Shown: positions 28,232 through 36,486 of the stretch, in pieces
How the letters are laid out: each line of letters starts with the position of its first letter
Position numbering within the stretch: position 1 is the stretch's first letter
From: an uncultured Clostridia bacterium
GTDB lineage: Bacteria > Bacillota > Clostridia > Christensenellales > Borkfalkiaceae
Assembly (NCBI GenBank): GCA_944330115.1
Contig: CALVIN010000003.1
Span: forward strand, 62,001-126,000
Length of the DNA: 64,000 nt
Reading direction: 5' to 3'
The notes under the pieces: generated by a model
Database searches by the model: none
What the model was told of the DNA's origin: nothing
What the model saw: only the letters and a program-made list of their open reading frames with translations
Program-made: the position numbers and the translations under genes

Positions 28232-28541
28232 CTGATTTATCTCCGGGATATTTACCGAGTATCTCGCGGTAGCCCCCGCTGCCGTGCTGCAAGCAGCGCG
28301 ACACGCGCGAGAGCGTGGCCGAGGAGATATCGGTTATCTCAATTATCTTGTTGTATGTATAGCCCTTTAAAAGCAGCTTTGCGCACAGCAGGCGCTGGGC
28401 GAGCTGCTCCACTTCTGTATAGGTGCACAGGTCCGCGAGCAACTTTTCGAAGTCGTCGGCAGAGGTTATGCCGGCAAACAGCTCGTACAAATCGCGCCTG
28501 GCCTGCTCCTTGTCAAACTTTTCGTTTTCATGATCGTTCAT
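28224..28541 (-). CDS. yerC: YerC/YecD TrpR-like regulator
   Basis: 105 residues of the TrpR superfamily YerC/YecD subgroup: LCTYTEVEQLAQRLLCAKLLLKG then the helix-turn-helix TYNKIIEITDISSATLSRVSRCL. Such proteins often head his operons and are thought to repress them. It is the first gene of the his locus and follows GGGAAGGG. Confidence 0.9.
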   Translation of the reverse strand: MNDHENEKFDKEQARRDLYELFAGITSADDFEKLLADLCTYTEVEQLAQRLLCAKLLLKGYTYNKIIEITDISSATLSRVSRCLQHGSGGYREILGKYPGDKSDG

Positions 28542-28581
28542 GTTTTTCCCTTCCCAAACTTTATTTGTGTGTTACATGTAT

Positions 28582-28610
28582 ATTTTACTTTCATACTTTA
28601 AATTTGTAAA
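28582..28610 (-). promoter_or_regulatory. Promoter of the his locus
   Basis: Minus-strand -35 TTTACA (28605-28610) and -10 TAAAAT (28582-28587), 17 bp apart, 40 bp before the yerC start. Confidence 0.6.
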
Positions 28611-28639
28611 GCATTTTGCGCCGCTATATAAAATTTTTT

Positions 28640-28962
28640 TAAAGAGATAAAAAAGAGCCCTGCGCCGCCTGTAAAATTGGTGGCGCATACAATAAAAAAT
28701 TACCGCCCCTTTGAGGGACGAGGGTGTATTTGCGCCGCTTCCCTTTATTTGCTTTCAACAGTCGAGCAAATGAAACCCCACCCTGCCCTCCCCTCGAAGG
28801 GGAGGTAAATTGGTAGTATGACTGCTCAAAGGGGAGGTAAGCAGGTTGGCCTCCCGCTCGAAGGGGGGCGCATACAATAAAAAAATCACCTCCACACAAA
28901 AGCGCGGCGCATACAATAAAAAATCACCTCCATTTCGCGGGGAGGTACAAATAAAGTAAAAA
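28640..28962. repeat. Dense R2 palindromes and GGCGCATACAATAAAAAAT repeats
   Basis: GGCGCATACAATAAAAAAT occurs near 28682, 28867 and 28909, interleaved with CCTCCCCTCGAAGGGGAGG, CTCAAAGGGGAGG and TTTCGCGGGGAGG units. No gene seen. Confidence 0.65.
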
Positions 28963-28989
28963 AATGCCGTGCGCAAAACGCACGGCATT
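28963..28989 (-). terminator. Terminator of the P-type ATPase transcript
   Basis: AATGCCGTGCG / CGCACGGCATT stem; on the minus strand T7 follows. It lies beyond the R1 copy, so that R1 copy is transcribed as 3' UTR. Confidence 0.75.
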
Positions 28990-28996
28990 AAATTCT

Positions 28997-29183
28997 TAAA
29001 TAACTTACGTCGCAAGCAGGGTTCCCCTGCGCAGCAGGCCCCTATTTGCTGCGGTCAGCAGGCTCACCGGAGTGAATTGCCGCGATTATATATTTCGTGG
29101 GCCCTTAGAATCGCGGCAAGAGAGGCAGAGCCTCTCAAACTCACGAAAAATTCCGCGCTCGGCCAGCGCGGAATTTTTGTGAA
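28997..29183 (+). repeat. Structured intergenic repeat R1, copy 5
   Basis: Head CAGGG-TTC-CCCTG, central TTGCCGCGATT / AATCGCGGCAA, small GAGAGGC-AGA-GCCTCTC, tail TTCCGCGC...GCGCGGAA. Tail ends 3 bp from the ATPase stop codon. Confidence 0.85.
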
Positions 29184-29186
29184 CCC

Positions 29187-31964
29187 TTACTCTACATTTT
29201 CAGGTTGTGAAACTGTATGGTGCTTTCGCCAGAGGCGTATGAATATCTTGCTTATTTCTACCGCGACGAGCGGGAAGAGCGAGAGTGCAAGCACTATCAG
29301 ATACTGGTACCATTCGAGATATACCAGCTCGAAGAAGTCCATTACGCCGGGCACGAAGCATACGAACACCAAAATGACGAGCGAGGCCGCCATCGCGCCG
29401 TATAAGAAGCGGTTGTGCCCCTGGCCGGGACGGAACACGCTGTCGTAATTGGAGCGCTGGTTTATGGCGTGCACGAGCTGCGAGAGCGCGAGCACCATAA
29501 AGGTCATCGTCATGGCTATGGCGTGCTTGGAACCGTCGTCCCTGCTGCCGTAGCATTCTTCGGCTATCCAGTATGCCGCGAGCGAGGCGGCAGTTATAAA
29601 CAGGCCGTGCACCACTATTCGTATTATAACGCCCTTTTCAAACAGCGTACCGCTCTTTACCGGCGGCACCTTCATCACGTTGCGGTCGGCGGGGTCGACG
29701 CCGAGCGCTATCGCGGGGAGCGAGTCGGTTGCAAGGTTTATGAGCAGCACGTGGATGGCGAGTATAGGGTCTTCCCAGTTGAAGCAGAAGGCGAGAAAGA
29801 GCGTGAGTATTTCGGAAATGTTGCCCGCAACGAGGAACTGTATTACCTTTTGTATGTTGCGGTATACTCGCCTGCCCTCGCGTATGGCGTGCTCTATGGT
29901 GGTGAAGTTGTCGTCGAGCAGTATCATGTCGGCGGCCTGCTTGGCCACGTCGGTGCCCGTTATACCCATGGCAACGCCTATATCGGCCTCTTTCAGGGCG
30001 GGGCTGTCGTTGACGCCGTCGCCCGTCATGGCGGCCACTTCGCCGTCGCGCTTTAACGACTTTATTATCCTGAGCTTATCGGAGGGGGACACGCGCGCAA
30101 ACACTACGCACGTCTTTACCGCCTCGTCGAGCTGCTCATCGGTCATTTCGTCGAGCTCGGGGCCGGTTATAACGGTGTTGCCCTTGCGGAAGATGTGCAG
30201 CTGCTTGGCTATTGCGAGCGCCGTCACCTTGTGGTCGCCCGTTATCATTATAACGCGTATGCCCGCGTCGTGGCAGGCCTCCACCGCGCCTATAACCTCC
30301 CTGCGGGGAGGGTCTATCATGCCCACGGCGCCCACGAAGGTCATATCGAACTCCACGTCCTCCGTTTCGTCCTCGGGCACCTTGGTAAGGGTGCGCCTTG
30401 CAAAGCCCAATACGCGCAGCGCGTCGTTCGACATCTTGTTGCACAGCTCGAGTATCCTGCGCCTGTCGGAATCGGTCATCTCGCGCACGCCCGAGCTTGT
30501 GAGTATGTGCGTGCACAGCGGCAGCATCTCGTCTACGGCGCCCTTTGTATAGGCCACCAGCCCCTCCTCCATCTTGTTGAGCGTCGTCATGCGCTTGCGG
30601 TCGGAGTCGAAGGGCTGCTCGAACAGCCTGGGGTGCGCCTCTTCATAGTCCTCGGAATTTATGCCGAACTTATCGGCAAAGAGTATGAGCGCGCCCTCGG
30701 TGGGGTCGCCCATCGTTTCGCCGGGGCGGTCGGGGTCCATGTGCGCGTTGCCGCACAGCGCGCAGCCGTCGAGGAGGTCCTTATACGCCTCCGGCCCGTA
30801 TTTTTTCTGCAGGTCCTCGGTGCGGGTGGTCATGCCCATCTCGAAGTCGGCGCCCACGGCGACGTGCGTCACCGTCATCTTATTCAACGTGAGCGTGCCC
30901 GTCTTGTCGCAGCAGACGACGGTGGCCGAGCCCAGCGTTTCGACGGCGGGCAGGCTCTTTACGAGCGCGTTCTTTTTGGCCATTCGCTGTACGCCGAACG
31001 CCATTATTATGGTGGCGGTTGCGGGCAGGCCCTCGGGTATTATCGATATAGCGAGCGATATGCCGAGGAACACGAGGTCTATCCACTCCCTTCCGCGCAG
31101 CAGGCCGATGAGCACTATAATAAGGCAGACGGCCACGCCGACGGCTGTGAGTATCTTGCCAACGGAGTTGAGCTTGCGCTTTATGGGCGTCTGGAACTCG
31201 TCCTGAGTTTTGAGCATATCGGCTATTTTGCCGACTTCGGTGTTCATGCCCGTGCCGACGACTATGCCCACGGCGTTGCCGTACATTACTATCGACGAGG
31301 AGTATGCCATGTTCACCCTGTCGCCCAAGGGGGCGTCCTCGGGGAGCACGGTGGGGCCGTCTTTTGCCACGGGCACGCTTTCACCCGTGAGCGAGGCCTC
31401 CTGTATGCTCATGTTGTTGTCGTTTATTATCCTTATATCGGCGGGGACGATAGTGCCGTCCTCGAGATATACGATATCGCCCGGCACGAGCTCGCTTGCG
31501 GGGACTATGCTCTCCTCGCCGTTGCGCAGCACGCGCGCGTTGGGCGCCGTCATATTTTTGAGCGCTTCGAGCGCGTCGGCGGCCTTCTTCTCCTGAATTA
31601 CGCCCACCGTGGCGTTGAGCACTATTACGCACAGAATAACTATGGCCTCGGGCAGACCCTCGTTGATGTCCTGCTCGATTATGCAGGTTATCACCGAAAA
31701 TATCATGGCGATAAACAGAATTATTACCATGATGTCGGAGATCTGCTCCCAGATCATCTTTAAAACGCTCTTTTGCTTTACCTCTTTTAATACGTTTTTG
31801 CCGTATTTTTGCAATCGGGCCGCCGCTTCCTCGTCGGAAAGGCCCTCTTCGCTGGTCTTTAAGACCTCTTCGGTCTCCCGGTAAGACATCGCGTGCCAAG
31901 GCCGCTTGAGTTGCTCTTCGTGCTCGGAATTTTTGCCCGAAGATCGCCGCTTATGGTCTTCCAT
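29187..31964 (-). CDS. P-type cation ATPase, Ca2+ type (IIA)
   Basis: 925 residues, full P-ATPase: cation N-terminal domain, actuator loop ASLTGESVPV, M4 ion site SIIPEGLPA, phosphorylation site CCDKTGTLTLNKMTV, hinge TGDGVNDSPALKEADIG and M6 site INLATDSLPAIALG. The M4 and M6 residues (Glu, Asn, Asp) are those of SERCA/PMCA pumps, so Ca2+ or Mn2+ export is likely. GGAGG lies 18 bp before the ATG, further than usual. A long attenuated leader precedes it, so expression probably responds to a ligand. Confidence 0.95.
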   Translation of the reverse strand: MEDHKRRSSGKNSEHEEQLKRPWHAMSYRETEEVLKTSEEGLSDEEAAARLQKYGKNVLKEVKQKSVLKMIWEQISDIMVIILFIAMIFSVITCIIEQDINEGLPEAIVILCVIVLNATVGVIQEKKAADALEALKNMTAPNARVLRNGEESIVPASELVPGDIVYLEDGTIVPADIRIINDNNMSIQEASLTGESVPVAKDGPTVLPEDAPLGDRVNMAYSSSIVMYGNAVGIVVGTGMNTEVGKIADMLKTQDEFQTPIKRKLNSVGKILTAVGVAVCLIIVLIGLLRGREWIDLVFLGISLAISIIPEGLPATATIIMAFGVQRMAKKNALVKSLPAVETLGSATVVCCDKTGTLTLNKMTVTHVAVGADFEMGMTTRTEDLQKKYGPEAYKDLLDGCALCGNAHMDPDRPGETMGDPTEGALILFADKFGINSEDYEEAHPRLFEQPFDSDRKRMTTLNKMEEGLVAYTKGAVDEMLPLCTHILTSSGVREMTDSDRRRILELCNKMSNDALRVLGFARRTLTKVPEDETEDVEFDMTFVGAVGMIDPPRREVIGAVEACHDAGIRVIMITGDHKVTALAIAKQLHIFRKGNTVITGPELDEMTDEQLDEAVKTCVVFARVSPSDKLRIIKSLKRDGEVAAMTGDGVNDSPALKEADIGVAMGITGTDVAKQAADMILLDDNFTTIEHAIREGRRVYRNIQKVIQFLVAGNISEILTLFLAFCFNWEDPILAIHVLLINLATDSLPAIALGVDPADRNVMKVPPVKSGTLFEKGVIIRIVVHGLFITAASLAAYWIAEECYGSRDDGSKHAIAMTMTFMVLALSQLVHAINQRSNYDSVFRPGQGHNRFLYGAMAASLVILVFVCFVPGVMDFFELVYLEWYQYLIVLALSLFPLVAVEISKIFIRLWRKHHTVSQPENVE

Positions 31965-32012
31965 GGTGTCTTGTTTTTATATCCTCCTGAAACAAAAAAT
32001 TTTTTAAAACGC

Positions 32013-32160
32013 AAAAAGACATAACCATGAGGGTACGCCCTATGGTTATGCCTTATAAAGAAATTTTTAAGTTGTTACATATTCGTGGGTTGGCGCCGCT
32101 ACAGTCGCCCGAACCTTCCGACATGACTTTACTATATCCCCTTGCGTTAGTTGTATAGTA
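32013..32160 (-). promoter_or_regulatory. Leader RNA with attenuator before the P-type ATPase (riboswitch candidate)
   Basis: From the promoter at 32160-32188 to the start codon is about 190 nt. The 5' part reads ACGCAAGGGGATATAGTAAA, then GTCG-GAAGGTTCGGG-CGAC and a GGTT...AACCC arm. The 3' part is an intrinsic terminator: ATAACCAT / ATGGTTAT stem (32020-32050) followed on the minus strand by GTCTTTTT. A structured leader ending in a terminator before a metal pump suggests transcription attenuation by an ion. I could not match it to yybP-ykoY, NiCo, M-box or other classes I know. Confidence 0.6.
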
Positions 32161-32188
32161 TTCTATCATATACATGCGGCGCTGTCAA
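32160..32188 (-). promoter_or_regulatory. Promoter of the P-type ATPase leader
   Basis: -35 TTGACA (32183-32188), 17-bp spacer, -10 TAGAAT (32160-32165) on the minus strand. Confidence 0.8.
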
Positions 32189-32279
32189 CTGTTTGCGCGC
32201 ATTATGCCGCCCGCACGCCGCAATACATGCATTTGGGCGATATTTTTGAAATATTTTTGCCTGTATATTGCATAAAAGG

Positions 32280-32316
32280 GCGCAGGCGCGCCGCAAAAAT
32301 TGCGGCGCGCCTGCGC
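32280..32316 (-). terminator. Terminator after the 133-residue membrane protein gene
   Basis: GCGCAGGCGCGCCGCAA / TTGCGGCGCGCCTGCGC, a perfect long stem 41 bp past the stop codon. Confidence 0.65.
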
Positions 32317-32357
32317 TGTAAAACTTATAAATGCAGGAGCAAAAGGTGAATACAATG

Positions 32358-32759
32358 TTATTTGTTTTCTTCGGGCTGCGCGCCGTCCGTGTTGCCGTCC
32401 TCGCCGAGTATCTTGTTTGAAAGGGCGATTATCTCGGCGGAGTACTTGCGCTTGCGACTCTTAAGCACCGCCCTGTATATAGGGTAGTTGACGGCGGCGA
32501 GAATTATGCCGGCTGCGCCGACGGCCACGCCGAGGTAAAAGAGGTTTTCGGCGCCTATCTCGCCCATGCATATGCACATGCCCACGCCGAGCAGCAGCGC
32601 GGCGGCGACGCCGAGAATATACGCGAGCGCCGCGGCGGGGCGCTTTACCCTGCCGTCTAACTTGCGCAGCCTTTCGAGGTCGCTCTCCCTCTTTTCGCCG
32701 TAACTTTCGCGGATATGTTCGGTAAATTTTATCTGCCTTGCATCGTATGAACTCTGCAT
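32358..32759 (-). CDS. Two-helix membrane protein, paralogue of the protein at 37017
   Basis: 133 residues. A charged N-terminal region (SDLERLRKLDGRVKRPAAALA), two membrane helices (about 42-65 and 70-92) and a basic post-helix segment (LKSRKRKYSAEIIALSNKILGE). The protein at 37017-37523 has the same plan and matching signatures (KLEQLRKLNKRVHSVPKAAAV; LKRAKKKYADTVIKLTSELLGE). Database entries for this family are sometimes called dihydropteridine reductase, with no visible support. Function unknown. AAAGGAGATGA precedes the ATG. Confidence 0.8.
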   Translation of the reverse strand: MQSSYDARQIKFTEHIRESYGEKRESDLERLRKLDGRVKRPAAALAYILGVAAALLLGVGMCICMGEIGAENLFYLGVAVGAAGIILAAVNYPIYRAVLKSRKRKYSAEIIALSNKILGEDGNTDGAQPEENK

Positions 32760-33545
32760 GATTTTTCATCTCCTTTGTTTTTATGGCCGCATTATACAGC
32801 CGCAATGTTTACCAAAGGATAATATACCGTAAATATTTTGTTTTTGTTTTGTTAAAAAATTATTAACGCCAAATTTATGCTCGCCGCCTCTTGAGAGGAG
32901 GTGTCACGAAGTGACGGAGGGGTTTCACTTGCACGGCTTGTCAACCCCTTTTGCCTATTAGTGTAGGCGGGTAAACGCGCTTCCGCCTGCCCGCGGCACG
33001 CTTTGTCACGGGTAAAATACAAGGTATTTAAGGGGTACCGTCCCGACGCATTATAAAGGGACGCGTGCAGCTTGTTTACCCCTCGTTGCAATGTAAAGGG
33101 AAGGGAAACGGCAGTTTGTCAACACCGCCCTCTCTCGCCTCCCCTTCGAGGGACGGGCGAGGCATTTCATAGCACAGCGGACACCCGCTGTGCGTGCCGA
33201 GCGAGATGAGCGAGCGCATATGTAAGCCCGAGCGGTGACCGAGCAGTGCGGTTTATTTTCCGCACGCACTGCGAGACGGTGGCGCGCGCCGTGCAACGGA
33301 GCGTGACGGAGGGGTTTCATTTACTCCACCCTGCCTACACCCTCGTTACAAGGTTAAGGGAAGGGAAACGGTAGTTTGTTACCCCCTTAAAGCAAGATTA
33401 AGGGAGAGAGGCAACGCTTTTTGTGTCCCCCTTGTTACTCATATATATGACCGCGCTATGTGCGGGCGCAAAAACAGATAGTAGAGCGGCAGCTTTTAAA
33501 AGGGCGGCCGCTTTATTAAATACATTTTTTTAAAGGAGTTTCACC
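32760..33545. repeat. Intergenic repeat cluster (R2, R3 and a 45-bp direct repeat)
   Basis: R3 hairpin GCACAGCGG-ACAC-CCGCTGTGC at 33172-33193, next to ATTTCATA. A direct repeat CCCTCGTTRCAA-GT-AAGGGAAGGG plus AAACGGYAGTTTGT occurs near 33080-33126 and 33340-33386. R2-like GTGACGGAGGGGTTTCA lies near 32910 and 33304. A hairpin GCGGC...GCCGC (about 33485-33512) precedes the gene at 33546. No gene seen. Confidence 0.6.
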
Positions 33546-34088
33546 ATGCGAAACAATTTTTTTGAAAATTACGAAGACGACGAATTTGACGAGTTCCTCG
33601 AAGACTGCGAGATCGCCCGCTTTATGGAAGAATACGGGTTTGACGAGTCTGAAAACGGCGAAGCCGACGACCGGGCGGACGAAGCTGAAAACGGCGAAAC
33701 CGAAGAGCCCGGCGACCTTGACGACGAAAGCGAAGAGATGTTCGACATGATCGTAGAGCTTTTCAAAAACCTTACGGACGTCGACTTTTCAAACGTAAAG
33801 TATGTGCCGAACATGCGCAAGCTGAACAAGCTGACAGAGCTCATTGCGGAGTTTACCGAGGCGCTCGAAAATGACAACCTAGGCGAGGCGCATGTGAGGG
33901 CGAAGCGCGACGACCTTACGCACACGGCGCTGCACCTTATCGTGCGCAGCGATATAATCTCTTTCAACAAGCCCAAACTGCTCGCCAAACTGTGCAAACT
34001 TGCCGACTGCGTGGAGATAGTCACCCTTACAAGCGGCGAGAGCGAACTGGGCTTTACCTTTGAAAATGTGTGGAAGATCGTGCTCTGA
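33546..34088 (+). CDS. Acidic hypothetical protein
   Basis: 180 residues, ATG after AAAGGAG. The first 65 residues are extremely acidic (ENYEDDEFDEFLEDCE, then repeats of ENGEADD / ENGETEE). The C-terminal part (about 67-180) looks helical: MRKLNKLTELIAEFTEALEN and HTALHLIVRSDIISFNKPKLLAKLCKLADC. Gene body composition and a good ribosome site support it as real. No family recognised; the acidic tail-plus-helical-domain plan would fit a nucleic-acid mimic or a chaperone-like binder, which is speculation. Confidence 0.75.
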   Translation: MRNNFFENYEDDEFDEFLEDCEIARFMEEYGFDESENGEADDRADEAENGETEEPGDLDDESEEMFDMIVELFKNLTDVDFSNVKYVPNMRKLNKLTELIAEFTEALENDNLGEAHVRAKRDDLTHTALHLIVRSDIISFNKPKLLAKLCKLADCVEIVTLTSGESELGFTFENVWKIVL

Positions 34089-34112
34089 CGCCTTGGGCAT
34101 AAAGTGCGCCCG

Positions 34113-34391
34113 TTACCTTGCCGAGCGCTCCTTTGCCAGCCTTGCGCGGGATATCAGTACAGCGGGAAGGGAAAACAGCGCCACGACCGCGAGCACCAAG
34201 TATACGGGCAGGCCCATAACAACTTCAAACGCCACGCCGAGCACGGCTGCCGCCGCCGCTATAAAGCCGACGCCCTTTTTGCCGCGCTTTGCCGCGTCCT
34301 TTTTTGCTATCCTGCGTTCGGCGCGCTTCTGCTCGCCTTTGTCCACGGAGAGAACGCCCTCTCCGTTATCTTCAAGTTCATAGACCTTCAT
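34113..34391 (-). CDS. Small two-helix membrane protein
   Basis: 92 residues. A basic stretch (EQKRAERRIAKKDAAKRGKKG) precedes two membrane helices (about 42-60 and 64-82). AAGGAGG lies before the ATG at 34391. It is convergent with the acidic-protein gene, 24 bp apart. Family not recognised. Confidence 0.7.
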   Translation of the reverse strand: MKVYELEDNGEGVLSVDKGEQKRAERRIAKKDAAKRGKKGVGFIAAAAAVLGVAFEVVMGLPVYLVLAVVALFSLPAVLISRARLAKERSAR

Positions 34392-34537
34392 AAACTGCCT
34401 CCTTGGGTATATAAAAAATAGTGCATCTTAATTTGTTATTACCATTATATGGCAGCAATATATAAGGCGCGCAACAGCCGCGTAAATATACCGTATAAAT
34501 TTAATGAAAACGACGTTAAAAGGCGGCAAAAGAGCAT

Positions 34538-34562
34538 AAAAAATGCCGCGCACCGCACGGCA
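34538..34562 (-). terminator. Terminator of the cardiolipin synthase operon
   Basis: Minus-strand stem GCCGTGC-GGT-GCGCGGC (one G-U pair) followed by ATTTTTT; it lies beyond R1 copy 6 and overlaps the start of an R2b hairpin unit. Confidence 0.6.
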
Positions 34563-34700
34563 AAAAAATGTGCGCAAGGCTGAATTTAGTTCAGCCGTTA
34601 AGCGCGATACAATTTGCGCCGCTTGTGAAACCCCTCCGAGTTTCGCTGCGCTCAACCCACCTCCCCTCAAAGGGGAGGTACCAATGCGGTAAAATTTCTA
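34563..34700. repeat. R2b hairpin plus R2 palindrome
   Basis: GGCTGAA-TTTAG-TTCAGCC at 34578-34596 in the TGTGCGCAA...GCGC frame, then GAAACCCCTCCGAGTTTCGCT and CCTCCCCTCAAAGGGGAGG (about 34661-34679). Confidence 0.75.
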
Positions 34701-34885
34701 AAACAAATAATGTCGCAAGGCGGGTTTCCCGCCGCAGCAGGACTCAATTTGCGCATACCTGCGCCTCAGCAGGGTGAATTCGCGCGACTATACGTTCCGT
34801 GGGCTCTTAAGGTCGCGCGAAGAGGGGCAGCGCCCCTCAAAATCACGAAAAATGCCGCTCTCGGCCAGAGCGGCATTTTTGTGAA
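34701..34885 (+). repeat. Structured intergenic repeat R1, copy 6
   Basis: Central TCGCGCGAC / GTCGCGCGA as in copy 1, but tail ATGCCGCTC...GAGCGGCAT. Tail ends 5 bp from the cls stop codon. Confidence 0.85.
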
Positions 34886-34890
34886 CAGTA

Positions 34891-36486
34891 TTACATCATC
34901 GGTGCAAATATCTGCAATACGGCGGTGAGAAGGCGGCGGAAAAAGCCTACGTCGCGCTTTATATACTTTCGCTGCACGCTCTCGGGGAAGGCGGCGGCAA
35001 AGTCGCGCGCAAGTCCCTCCATCACGTCCTTATCGTCGGTATACAGCGCGTTTTCGTACTGCTGGAAGAAGGAGCGCAGATCGAAGTTGGCCGAGCCTAT
35101 CACCGCGCAGTTTTCGGTGAGCACCGACTTGGTGTGCACGAAGGTATCGGACATGGTGTATACCTTTACGCCGCTCTTTATGAGTTTATAGGCGTTGTCG
35201 AGCGAGATGAGGTACACATACTTTTTATCGGGTATGCCCGGCAGCACCATGCGCACGTCGACGCCCGAACGCGCCTTGCCCGCGAGCAGGTCGGTTATAG
35301 TTTCGTCGGGGACGAAATAGGGCGTCATTATATACAGCTTTTTATCGGCGTGAGATATCACGTTTGCATACATATCGCGCACCACGGGATCGCGGTATTC
35401 CAGCCCCGCGGCGTACGGCAGAAATACCGAGCCGTCGTCTTTTTCGCGCTGCACGCCCTTGAGCTGCAAGAAGGGCGAATAGTCGAAGGGCTTTTTGGTG
35501 ACAAACTCCCACTGGCGCAAAAACATCAGCGTGAAGCCCTGAACGGCGTCGCCGTCCACGCGCACGGCGTTGTCCTTCCAATAGCCGTACATGCGCTTTT
35601 CGTTTACGTATTCATCGGCTATGTTTATGCCGCCCGTATACGCCGTTTCGCCGTCCACCACCGTTATTTTGCGGTGGTCGCGGTAGTTCATGCCTATCTT
35701 ATAGAGCGGCACCAGCCTGTTGAAGGCATATATCTTTATGCCGGATGCGCGCACCTGCTTTTTTAACTTGTGCGAAAGCCTGCCGTTGGAGCCCATGTCG
35801 TCGTAAATGACGCGCACGTCCACCCCCGCGCGGGCGCGCTCTTCGAGCACGTCAAAGAGGCGGGTAAAGAGGGCGCCTTCGGCGATTATGAAGTATTCTA
35901 TGAATATAAAGCTGCGCGCCGAGGCACAGCGGACGAGCATGTCGTCGAAGGCCTGCGCGCCCGAGGGGAAGTAGCGCGCCGCCGTGTTTTTGTAGGGCAC
36001 ATAGCCCGTGACGTTCTTTAAATAAGCGCACGAGCGGGCGGTGACCTCGCTCATACCCTCCTCACCGCAGCCCTTTACCAGCCCCTGCGAGGCGGAGAGT
36101 ATGTCGCCGTACCTCTTGCGCGAGCCGCGGAAAAATATATTTTCGTCGGAGAGAAAGTAGATAAGAAAGCCCACGGGGAAGAGTATGAGCACTATCATTA
36201 TCCACACCGCCTTGGAGCGGCCGTTCTTCGACGAGCCGAGGATATAGAAGCAGGTGATCACGTCGAGCACTATCGACAATATGAGGTAGCTTTGAAAGGC
36301 CGCGGCAAACAGCAGGTGCAGCGCGGCGAGCAGGCAGAGCTGAAGTAAAGCCACAAAGAGTATGAGCATGGCCTTCAACTTGCCCATGCCCTTGCGCTCG
36401 GTCTTTATGCGGATGACGTCGCCGTCGGGCGACTTGAACATCAGCGGACTGCGCTGGCGCCTTAAAGTTTTGTTCTCAATCTTCAT
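34891..36486 (-). CDS. cls: Cardiolipin synthase
   Basis: 531 residues, phospholipase D superfamily. Two N-terminal membrane helices (about 38-60 and 66-85) plus a third near 95-115. HKD site one is RDHRKITVVDGETAYTGG, site two VHTKSVLTENCAVIGSANFD. It joins two phosphatidylglycerols (or uses another donor) to make cardiolipin. Its start overlaps the 179-residue membrane protein gene by 11 bases, so the four genes 38448-34891 form one operon. Confidence 0.93.
   Translation of the reverse strand: MKIENKTLRRQRSPLMFKSPDGDVIRIKTERKGMGKLKAMLILFVALLQLCLLAALHLLFAAAFQSYLILSIVLDVITCFYILGSSKNGRSKAVWIMIVLILFPVGFLIYFLSDENIFFRGSRKRYGDILSASQGLVKGCGEEGMSEVTARSCAYLKNVTGYVPYKNTAARYFPSGAQAFDDMLVRCASARSFIFIEYFIIAEGALFTRLFDVLEERARAGVDVRVIYDDMGSNGRLSHKLKKQVRASGIKIYAFNRLVPLYKIGMNYRDHRKITVVDGETAYTGGINIADEYVNEKRMYGYWKDNAVRVDGDAVQGFTLMFLRQWEFVTKKPFDYSPFLQLKGVQREKDDGSVFLPYAAGLEYRDPVVRDMYANVISHADKKLYIMTPYFVPDETITDLLAGKARSGVDVRMVLPGIPDKKYVYLISLDNAYKLIKSGVKVYTMSDTFVHTKSVLTENCAVIGSANFDLRSFFQQYENALYTDDKDVMEGLARDFAAAFPESVQRKYIKRDVGFFRRLLTAVLQIFAPMM

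Noticed and set aside
28640-28960. Possible CRISPR-like array
   Set aside because: Repeats are palindromic R2 units with irregular spacing and degenerate sequence, no uniform spacers and no cas genes.
30195-31763. 522-residue plus-strand open frame
   Set aside because: Antisense to the well-supported P-type ATPase; an effect of GC-rich codons, rich in Tyr/His/Arg without any family motif.
31965-32160. yybP-ykoY or SRP-type RNA
   Set aside because: GGGGATATAG resembles only part of the yybP-ykoY core and the partner strand is missing; the GTCGGAAGG text does not fit the SRP helix 8 motif. Left as an unclassified leader.
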